From UBA1563 sp041671545 (GTDB taxonomy: Bacteria; Bacteroidota; Ignavibacteria; Ignavibacteriales; Ignavibacteriaceae), in the NCBI GenBank assembly GCA_041671545.1, contig JBAZBI010000002.1, positions 1 to 64,000 on the forward strand: DNA of 64,000 nt, in the 5' to 3' direction. How positions within the stretch are numbered: position 1 is the stretch's first letter; each line of letters opens with the position of its first letter. The notes under the pieces were generated by a model. The model was not told the DNA's origin. It saw only the letters and a program-made list of their open reading frames with translations, and ran no database searches. This document shows positions 1-7,985 of the stretch, in pieces. The translations under genes and the position numbers were made by a program.

Positions 1-43
1 GTAATAAGTTTATTAGAATTGGAAAACCCATTGGATTTTCGCA

Positions 44-84
44 AAGGTAAGTGCTGCTTCGCTACGCTCAGCAGCACTTACCTT
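44..84. repeat. 14-bp perfect inverted repeat (REP-like palindrome)
   Basis: The arms at 44-57 (AAGGTAAGTGCTGC) and 71-84 are perfect reverse complements around a 13-nt loop. It lies outside any recognised gene, has no T-tract, and looks like a dispersed REP-type palindrome rather than a terminator. Confidence 0.7.
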
Positions 85-127
85 ATCTTTTACTTTAACC
101 ATTTACACAGAATATTTTACACTACCT

Positions 128-295
128 AAACAAAATAGAAGTGCGGGCTTACAAAGTCCGTTTACATTGATGCAAAGCACAAGTGCGGACTTACAAAATA
201 GAATGGAGAGGCTGCAAAGCAAAACGGCGAGGATGCCAAGTAAAGTGGAGAGCTTACAAAATGGAATGGAGAGCTTACAAAATAGAAATGCGGCA
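128..295 (+). repeat. Eight 21-bp tandem repeats readable as heptads
   Basis: Eight consecutive 21-bp units start at 128, 149, 170, 191, 212, 233, 254 and 275; a degenerate ninth follows at 296. Typical units begin TTACAAAAT and end near ATGGAGAGC. Seven codons per unit means the period equals a coiled-coil heptad. In the open plus frame most units read Leu/Met-Gln-Asn/Ser followed by polar residues. An 11-bp piece, AAAGTGGAGAG, recurs at 1171-1181 downstream of the next gene. Confidence 0.75.
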
Positions 296-358
296 CTAAA
301 ACATCGAAAACAGACGAAAAACGAAGAAATCAACTTAAAGAAATTAAAACCCGTTTAA
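170..358 (+). CDS. Possible small heptad-repeat (coiled-coil) protein
   Basis: The plus frame is open from base 17 to the stop at 356-358. Its first ATG is at 170, directly preceded by an in-frame TTG at 167. The product of about 62 residues is a string of seven-residue repeats (LQNRMER, LQSKTAR, MPSKVES, LQNGMES, LQNRNAA) ending in a Lys-rich tail, so a short two- or three-stranded coiled coil is plausible. No clear ribosome-binding site precedes the start, and the minus strand is also open through the repeats because the period is a multiple of three. The stop lies 32 bases before the next gene, which may be co-transcribed. It may be only a non-coding repeat tract. Confidence 0.35.
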   Translation: MQSTSADLQNRMERLQSKTARMPSKVESLQNGMESLQNRNAALKHRKQTKNEEINLKKLKPV

Positions 359-361
359 TTC
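347..361. repeat. Left arm of a 15-bp inverted repeat flanking the next gene
   Basis: AAACCCGTTTAATTC at 347-361 is the exact reverse complement of 1143-1157. The two arms bracket the 235-residue gene at 391-1098 and overlap the end of the heptad-repeat reading frame. Confidence 0.5.
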
Positions 362-390
362 ACTTAACAAAAAACAAAAGGAAAAATACC

Positions 391-1098
391 ATGACAAACA
401 GAGAAGAAAACAGGTATAATATGTTCAAAGCGGTAGAAGCGGTGTTAGCCGCCAATACGGTAGTAACATCAACTATCCCTGTATTTGAAGAAACGATCAC
501 CGGACTGCACGAGAAGATCGAAGCAATAAAAGCAACCGATATTGAGTTTACAAACGCAACATCGGGAAAAACTTCAGTAGTGCATGTAAAGGAAGATGAA
601 GTAATGAAAGCTTTTCTTCCGGTAAAATCTGCTTTATATGATTATGCGGTAAAGGAAAAAGACGAAGAGTTAAAATCCCTTGCCGGCATAAGCGAAAGCA
701 AGTTGAAAAGATTGCGGGATTCAGAACGACGGCTGAAAATAAAATCCATCTACGATACTGCTGTTTTGAATACCGCAAATCTGCAAGCGTACGGAATAAC
801 CGCAGAAACGTTAAGCGCCTTAGGCGGAAAAATAACGGCTCTGGAAAATTCCGCCGCGAATAAAACAACCGGACATACAAACAAGAGCGCGTTAAGAACA
901 AAACTTGACGACCTGTTTGAAAGTACGGATGAGTTAATTAAAGAACGGCTTGATAACCAGGTAGAACTGTTACGTGAAAAAGAAACCGCATTTTACAATC
1001 AGTATTTTGCGGCGCGTGTAGTTTATGATCTGGGCGGGAGTCCCGACAAGCCCGGCAACGGCGGCGGGACAACTCCCCCACCACCACCTCAACAATAG
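391..1098 (+). CDS. Conserved-looking hypothetical protein with Pro-rich tail
   Basis: This 235-residue soluble protein has no signal peptide or membrane segment. It is mostly predicted helix, with Lys/Glu-rich stretches around residues 85-120 and 165-210 that could pack as a helical bundle. It ends in a low-complexity GNGGGTT-Pro6-Gln2 tail, seen in proteins whose C-terminus is an exposed linker. The GGAAAAATACC before the ATG can serve as a ribosome-binding site. The gene lies just downstream of the heptad repeat and between 15-bp inverted repeats. I do not recognise a named domain; similar N-terminal patterns (NRxxNxxxMxxA) occur in uncharacterised Bacteroidota proteins, which is an impression from memory and not a search result. 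Confidence 0.8.
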   Translation: MTNREENRYNMFKAVEAVLAANTVVTSTIPVFEETITGLHEKIEAIKATDIEFTNATSGKTSVVHVKEDEVMKAFLPVKSALYDYAVKEKDEELKSLAGISESKLKRLRDSERRLKIKSIYDTAVLNTANLQAYGITAETLSALGGKITALENSAANKTTGHTNKSALRTKLDDLFESTDELIKERLDNQVELLREKETAFYNQYFAARVVYDLGGSPDKPGNGGGTTPPPPPQQ

Positions 1099-1506
1099 GT
1101 ATGCTGCATACTTAAACCCCAAACTAAAAATAACTTAACAACGAATTAAACGGGTTTATTGTTAAGGGGAAAAGTGGAGAGTTCTGAAATGAGAAAGGAA
1201 AAAAATTTTGTATAATTACAATGGCGTTAGAAATTTTTCTTATACATTTTTATTAATTAAGAGAAAAGAAAAGTTACCAACATGGATAAACTTTATGCCT
1301 AAAGGGAAGATTACACGAGGCTCATTCATAAAAACATTTATAAGGGCACTCATTAACCGGTAAATAAAATGGTAAGAAATTCTTTATTTGCAAGATAAAA
1401 GTGTTTGTGGATACTGTGTTCTAATAATAATGATTTATACTGCAAAGCTACATCACTTGTATAATCAATATTTGAACTTGTTTGGAAAATAATAACTGAG
1501 GTTACT
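1099..1506. other. Gene-free AT-rich spacer before the STAND gene
   Basis: This 408-base spacer contains the right arm of the 15-bp inverted repeat (1143-1157) and a decayed piece of the 21-bp repeat (1171-1181). No convincing reading frame or terminator was seen. The promoter of the large gene at 1507 must lie here, but I could not pick one element with confidence. Confidence 0.6.
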
Positions 1507-4500
1507 GTGTCAGATCAAGGTAGTGTTTTTTCGAAAGGTGGCGGTGGAACAAACTTCGAACAATATGTTCAAACTGCATTCTTAACCACAATGATAATAA
1601 GGGGTATAGTCCCGGGATTTCCCATCAACAAGATTTCTAAAATTTGTTTTCAGACAACCCGGCTTGGTTACCAAACGGATGATTTTCTTGTAATCACTAA
1701 CTCGAGTATTTCAGAGAACAGAATGCTTATCCAAGCTAAATATAATCTCACGTTTTCTGCAAAAAACGAAAAATTTAACGAAGTAATACATGCGTTCTGG
1801 ACTGATTATAATAATCCTAAATTATTTAACCGCGAAAACGATAGACTTATTATCGTCAAAGGTGGGCTAAATAATGAAGAACGGAACCATATTAAAGTAA
1901 TTCTGGATTGGGCAAAATCAAAAACCTCCTCTGCTGATTTCTTGAAAGAAGTAAAAAGAATAAAAGTTAAAACGGAGAAGCTTGAGATATTTTCTGAGTC
2001 TATAAAAGACGCTAATAATGGTAATGCGATATCAGATGAGGAGCTTTGGAATTTTTTAAGATGTGTCGATTTATTGGAATATGATTTTTCTTTTCAAGGA
2101 AGTGTTGACGAAGCAAACTTTTTAAATCTCATAAAACTTTCCAAAAGTAATGGTGTAGATGCAAATGAAAAAGAAATATGGAATACTATCTTTGAATTTG
2201 TAGCAAAAAGAAATAAAGACGGAGCTGAATTAACACTTGATTCTATTCAGAAAGAAACTATTTACAAATACTTTGATTATGAAAAACTAATACCAGTATT
2301 TAATTCAATTGATAAATTACGGGAAAGTAGTAAAGTCTTATTGCTTCCATTAAAGAATACAATTCATGGCTTTCATTTTGAGAGAAATCTCATAAGTGAA
2401 ACAATTATAAACTCAATTAATGCTTTTGATTTTACTGTTATCACGGGGATTGCTGGTGCAGGTAAATCCGCAATGGTCAAGGATATTCTTGATACGGATT
2501 ATAACGATGCCAGTGTTTTTGTTTTCAGAGCGGATCAATTTAATCTTCCGCACTTGGGTAATGTTTTTACGGCATTAGGTGTAAATGAAAATCTTAAAGA
2601 TATTTTTTCATGTTTATCGTTGATTTCTAACAAGATATTGTTCATCGATAGTTTTGAGAAACTTTTGGAAGGTGATCCGGAAAATGCTTTTAAACAGTTT
2701 ATTTCGTCGTATAAAGAGATAGGAAATCTTAAAGTAATATTTGCCTCAAGAAAATATGCAGTTCAACTACTAACTCAAAAATATGATCTGCATAATATCA
2801 ATGAAGTGGAAGTATCTCACTTGGGTGAAGAAGATTTGCAAACAATAATAAATAATTATCCCAAGCTACTACCATTGTGCAATAATGTAAAAATTAAGGA
2901 AATCTTAAAAAGTCCCAAGTACCTTGATTTTACTGTTTCTTTAGTTGTCGGAAGGGATGAAGATTATTCTAAAATATCGTTTATTGATTTTAAGAATAAA
3001 TTATGGAAACACATTGTAGAAAATGATCAAATAAGAAAAAACGGTTTACCCGCTAAAAGAAGCAAGGCTTTTATAAACATTGCCATACAAAGAGCAAAAA
3101 AAATGAGTCTCTTTGTTTCGCCTTCAGAGGTCGATGATTACGCTGTAGATCAACTTGAAAATGACAACATCATATACAAACACACTAATGAAAGACTCTA
3201 CTCACCTTCACATGATATTCTCGAAGATTGGGCACTTGTAAAATATATTAAGGAACAATTCGATAGGTATTCAACAGCCGTGGAATTTTTCAATAACATC
3301 GGTAATGAACCTGCAATAAGGAGAGGATTTCGATTATGGGTTGAAGATACTTTACTGGAAAACGAAGAGTATGTTTTTAAGTTGGTTGATGAAACGGTAA
3401 ACGAACCACGTATAGAAAAATATTGGTCTGATGAGCTTCTAATAGCGATTTTCAAATCAGAATTAAGTAAAATATTTTTTGAAAAATATTCACAAAAATT
3501 ACTTGACGATAATGCCGTATTACTAGATAGATGTTTACGTTTAATTAGAACAGCGTGTAAGGAAGGTTTGCTAAAGGGAGAAAGTAATTTATCATTATTA
3601 TTCCCAATTGGTTCGGGTTGGAAAGAGGCGATTAAATTTACTTCTAAGAACCTTAGTGTATTGGATAACCAAAGATTGATAATTAGCGATGTTCTACTAG
3701 ATTGGCAAAATATTATTTTCAAACCAAGCACTGAATTATCGGAAGAAACCATATTTGTAAGAGATATTATTATTCATTATGTAAAACAAATGGAAGCGCT
3801 TGACGGATTTTGGTATTCTGAAGAAATCAAAAAAAAGAAAATTGATTTAATCATACTACTTTTTTTTATTGCAGAAATTGCAAAAGATGAAATTCAAGAG
3901 CTTGTTAAAAGAACGCAAGTATTTAATAGAGATCGTGACAATTGGGAGTTAAGTAACTTCTATGAAAAAATTATTGAGAAATTTCTATCTGGATTATATT
4001 CTAGGTTTCTTGCCCCAGAATTGCCAGATCTTATTCTTGAAGTTGCTGCACAAGAGTGGAAGATTGAAAAATCTAAAAACGAACCTAAGCAACGGTATAA
4101 TAGTTATAAGCGCGTTGCAATTGAGGAATATTTTGGATTAGAACATCGTTCCACAAAAGATTTTCCGGCTGGTATTTACAAAACCCCTATTTATTATCTA
4201 CTCTGGAGTCATCCAGTTAAGACAATTCGATTTATCATTGATTTTATAGACTATGCAACTTCTAATTATGTTGATTCTGAATTTGCTCAAGGAGATGAAC
4301 CAAAAGAAATTGAACTAGAACTTAACGATGGGACAACTATTAAACAGTGGGGTTCGTGGGTTTTATGGCACATGTATAGAGGTACTGGTAAGGCAACTCC
4401 ATACTTGCTACAATCAATCTTAATGAGTCTCGAAAAATTTCTTCTTGAGCTTGCTAAAGCAGATAGTGAGAAAACCAAACATAATATTAAAATATTTTTT

Positions 4501-6522
4501 AATTACCTCTTATCTCAAAGTCATTCTGTAGCAATTACGAGTGTTTTAGCTAGTGTTACAATGGCCTTTCCAGAATCTGTTGAAGACGAGTTCCTTCCAA
4601 TACTCCGTGTACATGAATTTTATGACTGGGATTTAACCAGAGCGGTTCAAGAAAGCTCAAACTTTGCACCCATGGATAATGAAATATCTTTTGCGCAAAA
4701 GGAAAGATATGAATCTAATAAACTCCCTCATAGAACTAAGCACCTACGTGGCTTGAGAGATTTTGTAGTGTATTATCAATTTAATATTCGCAGTTGCAAT
4801 AATGAAATTCATAAAATTCTGGACAAATTTATTTCCAAAGTAAGTCAAACTGATATTAGATGGCGAAAAGCTTTGAATGAAATGGATGTAAGGAAGTATG
4901 AAGTAGGTGAGTTTAATAAGGATATTGGAGCTTACTCGATTAGAGCAAAACATGAAGATGACATTAGCGAATACATCAAATCGGGTGAACCGGAATATGA
5001 AAAAAATAACAAGTCATTGAGTTTAACTAATTGGCTAGCAAAGATTTCTGAAAATGATAATGAAGTAGAAAAAGATTTTAGTAAATGGGACGAATGCTAT
5101 AATTATTATATAATACATGAAAACAAAAATATTCTTTACGATCGTCCAACTTTATTAGCTGTAATTGGACTTCGAAATTATAATTCAAATCTATCTGAAT
5201 TACAAAAAAAATGGGGTATTAATTTAATTCTAAAATCCATTCAATCACTTCTTCGAGATACCCTTAACGAAAATTACTTTGAAATACCGGAAGTTCACCC
5301 TCTAGATAAAGAACCAACTCTTAGGGCATTCTCATTATTGTTTGATAATGTTGTCGAAAAAGAACATATAATTGAATTAGAAATACTTTTAATGCATGTA
5401 ATCATTGCCACATTTTTTCATCAAGATCTAGAGATTCTCATTAGTAACATTAGAGAAGAACTTTTTATTAAACATCCGGAGATAGTACAAATAATATGGC
5501 TTGGTTTATTAAATTATGCTGAGTTTGCAAAAACCAATCATTATTTTATTGACGATCCCGACAAGGAACGTTTACAAAAAGCATTACAAAAAAAAGCGGA
5601 ATTCATTGAGAGGTCTATTAAAAATCATTCTAAATCAACACCGGATATAGAAAAGATTACTCTTGAAAAATATGAGCATTGGTTTTTAAGACGCGCTTTT
5701 GAGATTATTCCTTATCGTACTAAGGATCAATTACAACTAGATTTTATAAAAGTATACATACAACTCATCATTAATGATCAGCGAAATAATGATCATGATG
5801 AGTTCGAGTATGAAGCCGTTTATAATGCATCGTTATACTTGTCCATATTTTTATTAGAAAATGAACTGCAAAATTCTTATGAGGTAATCGATCTTTTAAT
5901 AGAAGCTACTCGAAGTCTTAACACCAATTACCATTATAGACATGATAGCTTATTTAAATTTCTTAGCGATACAATGAAAAATATTATTTATTCATTAGAT
6001 AAGTTTATAGCTAATTGTAATGACGAAACAGAAATTAGTAATCAGATTGAGCGCTTCTGGTCTCTATGGGAATACTTATTTATTAAAATTAAAAATCTCG
6101 ACGGGCATATCTTTGTTGATATCCTCTTACTTGATGCTGAATGGAATGAAAGTGCAGTTCATTGGAAACCACTTGAGAAGAAAAAGACATTTTATAAACA
6201 AATATGTGAAGAACTCGGTGCTGGAAATGTTAAGCATATTCTGAAATTACTCTCGACTGTCGGTGATACTACATTTCTACCGGATGGATTATCTTGGATT
6301 GTAAATATTTGCAAGCAGAATAACGATCAAATTATTTACTTAATAAGTTGTTCTGGTGAGCGACTGATAGAGCATCTTTTTCAAAAACATTTAGGCTTAA
6401 TTAAAAGTAACTCCGTTTTAATAAATGATTTTATTTGGTTACTAGATAATATGATTGATTTAGGTTCATCAAAAGCTTATTTAATTCGAGAGTACGTGAT
6501 TACATATAAAAAATATGAGTAA
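1507..6522 (+). CDS. STAND-type NTPase with N-terminal PD-(D/E)XK nuclease-like domain, probable anti-phage protein
   Basis: This 1,671-residue protein starts at GTG, supported by a GAGGT ribosome-binding site at 1498-1502. Residues 11-80 carry GGGG...FE, then DD at 58-59 and Gln76-x-Lys78, which matches the D-(E/Q)xK core of a restriction-nuclease fold. A P-loop ATPase follows: Walker A GIAGAGKS at 314-321 and Walker B KILFIDS at 376-382. The remaining ~1,000 residues are helical with no recognisable domain, as in the sensor arms of STAND proteins. Nuclease-NTPase-sensor order is that of Avs-like defence proteins, which oligomerise on a phage protein and switch on the nuclease; that role is inferred. 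The gene is more AT-rich than its surroundings, has no paired effector gene, and a RhuM gene follows 79 bases on. Confidence 0.8.
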   Translation: MSDQGSVFSKGGGGTNFEQYVQTAFLTTMIIRGIVPGFPINKISKICFQTTRLGYQTDDFLVITNSSISENRMLIQAKYNLTFSAKNEKFNEVIHAFWTDYNNPKLFNRENDRLIIVKGGLNNEERNHIKVILDWAKSKTSSADFLKEVKRIKVKTEKLEIFSESIKDANNGNAISDEELWNFLRCVDLLEYDFSFQGSVDEANFLNLIKLSKSNGVDANEKEIWNTIFEFVAKRNKDGAELTLDSIQKETIYKYFDYEKLIPVFNSIDKLRESSKVLLLPLKNTIHGFHFERNLISETIINSINAFDFTVITGIAGAGKSAMVKDILDTDYNDASVFVFRADQFNLPHLGNVFTALGVNENLKDIFSCLSLISNKILFIDSFEKLLEGDPENAFKQFISSYKEIGNLKVIFASRKYAVQLLTQKYDLHNINEVEVSHLGEEDLQTIINNYPKLLPLCNNVKIKEILKSPKYLDFTVSLVVGRDEDYSKISFIDFKNKLWKHIVENDQIRKNGLPAKRSKAFINIAIQRAKKMSLFVSPSEVDDYAVDQLENDNIIYKHTNERLYSPSHDILEDWALVKYIKEQFDRYSTAVEFFNNIGNEPAIRRGFRLWVEDTLLENEEYVFKLVDETVNEPRIEKYWSDELLIAIFKSELSKIFFEKYSQKLLDDNAVLLDRCLRLIRTACKEGLLKGESNLSLLFPIGSGWKEAIKFTSKNLSVLDNQRLIISDVLLDWQNIIFKPSTELSEETIFVRDIIIHYVKQMEALDGFWYSEEIKKKKIDLIILLFFIAEIAKDEIQELVKRTQVFNRDRDNWELSNFYEKIIEKFLSGLYSRFLAPELPDLILEVAAQEWKIEKSKNEPKQRYNSYKRVAIEEYFGLEHRSTKDFPAGIYKTPIYYLLWSHPVKTIRFIIDFIDYATSNYVDSEFAQGDEPKEIELELNDGTTIKQWGSWVLWHMYRGTGKATPYLLQSILMSLEKFLLELAKADSEKTKHNIKIFFNYLLSQSHSVAITSVLASVTMAFPESVEDEFLPILRVHEFYDWDLTRAVQESSNFAPMDNEISFAQKERYESNKLPHRTKHLRGLRDFVVYYQFNIRSCNNEIHKILDKFISKVSQTDIRWRKALNEMDVRKYEVGEFNKDIGAYSIRAKHEDDISEYIKSGEPEYEKNNKSLSLTNWLAKISENDNEVEKDFSKWDECYNYYIIHENKNILYDRPTLLAVIGLRNYNSNLSELQKKWGINLILKSIQSLLRDTLNENYFEIPEVHPLDKEPTLRAFSLLFDNVVEKEHIIELEILLMHVIIATFFHQDLEILISNIREELFIKHPEIVQIIWLGLLNYAEFAKTNHYFIDDPDKERLQKALQKKAEFIERSIKNHSKSTPDIEKITLEKYEHWFLRRAFEIIPYRTKDQLQLDFIKVYIQLIINDQRNNDHDEFEYEAVYNASLYLSIFLLENELQNSYEVIDLLIEATRSLNTNYHYRHDSLFKFLSDTMKNIIYSLDKFIANCNDETEISNQIERFWSLWEYLFIKIKNLDGHIFVDILLLDAEWNESAVHWKPLEKKKTFYKQICEELGAGNVKHILKLLSTVGDTTFLPDGLSWIVNICKQNNDQIIYLISCSGERLIEHLFQKHLGLIKSNSVLINDFIWLLDNMIDLGSSKAYLIREYVITYKKYE

Positions 6523-6601
6523 AAAATAATTGCTGGTAAGAACTCCATTTATATCCTCCGGTTTTACTAAACGAGAACTATAATTTTTCAAGTGGTGCAA
6601 T

Positions 6602-7678
6602 ATGAGTAACGAAAAAGAAAATCCAAACAGCGATATTATCCTTTATACAACCGATACCGGAGAGGTGAAGGTTGAAGTATTATTCAGTGATGAAACTTTT
6701 TGGCTCACACAAAAACGGATAGCCTTGCTTTTCGATGTTGATGTCCGCACAATTAACGAACATCTTAAAAACATTTTCAAGGCAAATGAACTTGATGAAA
6801 ATTCAGTTATCCGGAATTTCCGGATAACTGCCTCAGATGGTAAAAACTATCCAACCAACCTCTATAACCTGGATGCAATTATCGCTGTCGGTTACCGGGT
6901 TAATAGCTTTCAGGCTACTCAGTTCCGTATTTGGGCAACCAAAACGCTGTGTGAATTCATGATCAAAGGGTTCGTTCTTGATGATGAACGCTTAAAACAA
7001 GGTAAACGGTTCGGCAAGGATTATTTTGATGAACTGTTAGAACGTATTCGAGAGATACGCGCAAGTGAAAGAAGATTCTATCAAAAGATCACCGATATTT
7101 ACCAGCAGTGCAGTATCGATTATAGCAACGATGCCGAAATAACCCAAACATTTTATAAGACAGTTCAAAACAAACTTCATTGGGCGGTAACCGGTTTAAC
7201 TGCCGCTCAACTTATTGCAGAACGAGCCGACTCATCTAAACCGCAAATGGGTTTACTTACATGGAAAAATTCTCCCAAAGGGAAAATTGTTAAAAGCGAC
7301 GTTGGGGTGGCTAAGAATTATTTAACAGAAAAAGAAATAAAAGAACTTGAACGGATCGTTTCCATGTATCTTGACTATGCAGAAAACCAGGCAGCCCGGC
7401 ATCTATCAATGAAGATGATCGATTGGGTTGCTAAGCTTGATGCTTTTTTACAATTTAACGAATACGATATTTTGAGAGATTCCGGTAAAGTAAAACATGA
7501 TGTTGCTGTTAAACTCGCCGAAAAAGAGTATGACAAGTTTAGAGTTGTGCAGGACAAAAACTACGAGAGCGATTTTGACGAAGAAGTTAAAAAACTTAAA
7601 GGAAGCCTTAACGCTGACGGAAAGAAAATTCTAAAAGAAACTAAGAAACAAAAAAGAAAAAGTAAAATTGTAGGGTGA
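6602..7678 (+). CDS. RhuM-family protein
   Basis: This 358-residue protein belongs to the virulence RhuM family. The N-terminal ~110 residues contain the typical sequence FWLTQKRIALLFDVDVRTI with the NEHLKNIF helix (a Bro-N-like winged-helix segment), then YNLDAIIAVGYRVNS and QFRIWATKTL. The C-terminal ~150 residues carry the second conserved block, AAQLIAERADSSKP and LDYAENQA. The length is normal for the family. RhuM genes are usually found in defence islands and mobile elements, often beside restriction or toxin-antitoxin genes. The molecular function is unknown, but the first block suggests DNA binding. It lies just after the STAND nuclease gene on the same strand and may be cotranscribed with it or independently acquired. 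Confidence 0.85.
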   Translation: MSNEKENPNSDIILYTTDTGEVKVEVLFSDETFWLTQKRIALLFDVDVRTINEHLKNIFKANELDENSVIRNFRITASDGKNYPTNLYNLDAIIAVGYRVNSFQATQFRIWATKTLCEFMIKGFVLDDERLKQGKRFGKDYFDELLERIREIRASERRFYQKITDIYQQCSIDYSNDAEITQTFYKTVQNKLHWAVTGLTAAQLIAERADSSKPQMGLLTWKNSPKGKIVKSDVGVAKNYLTEKEIKELERIVSMYLDYAENQAARHLSMKMIDWVAKLDAFLQFNEYDILRDSGKVKHDVAVKLAEKEYDKFRVVQDKNYESDFDEEVKKLKGSLNADGKKILKETKKQKRKSKIVG

Positions 7679-7680
7679 TT

Positions 7681-7719
7681 TAAGTCCCCTATCGAGATGG
7701 GATTTAGGGGTGTGTAAGG
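7681..7719 (-). repeat. CCCCTCTC-type dispersed repeat, minus orientation
   Basis: A decayed reverse-orientation copy of the repeat at 7751-7787. Its right half, TTTAGGGGTGTGT, recurs at 14596-14610. It begins just after the RhuM stop codon. Confidence 0.6.
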
Positions 7720-7750
7720 ATTAAGATTATGAGTATGATTAAGAATTATT

Positions 7751-7787
7751 AAGGACACACCCCCAACCCCTCTCAAGAGGGGAGAAA
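7751..7787 (+). repeat. CCCCTCTC-type dispersed repeat, plus orientation
   Basis: The copy contains GGACACACCCCCAACCCC followed by the palindrome CCCCTCTCAAGAGGGG. Related copies lie at 14047-14090 and 14497-14540, with a partial one at 7870-7911. The 307-base gap between the RhuM gene and the next gene is made largely of these copies; I see nothing else in it. Confidence 0.75.
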
Positions 7788-7869
7788 TGCAAAACACAAA
7801 AACAATTTTAGTCAATTCCTTAATCGCACAATGATTAAAACGGAGTTTCGACCTACGGATGTATTGGGA

Positions 7870-7911
7870 ACCAACACAAAAGTCCTCTCTACATAGGGGA
7901 GAAAGACAAAA
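7870..7911 (+). repeat. Partial CCCCTCTC-type repeat
   Basis: It has lost the CACACCCC half but keeps TCCTCTC, AGGGGAGAAAGACAAA and the following A-run, matching 14070-14090. Confidence 0.5.
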
Positions 7912-7985
7912 AAATTAATGGGAATCAGATTATGACGATGTAACTTTAGAATTGTAAATTAGAGAAACGGAAATATGAAAAAATT

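Noticed and set aside
128..295. Possible CRISPR array
   Set aside because: The 21-bp units are contiguous with no unique spacers, and no cas gene is present.
103..333. Minus-strand reading frame of 76 codons with Cys-Lys-Leu-Ser repeats
   Set aside because: It is the antisense of the 21-bp repeat tract, open only because the unit length is a multiple of three. There is no ribosome-binding site, and residue usage is unusual.
548..901. Minus-strand 117-codon frame opposite the first gene
   Set aside because: It is antisense to a clearly coding plus-strand frame and has no motif or ribosome-binding site.
3198..3752. Minus-strand 184-codon frame inside the STAND gene
   Set aside because: It is the shadow of a long plus-strand gene and shows no domain.
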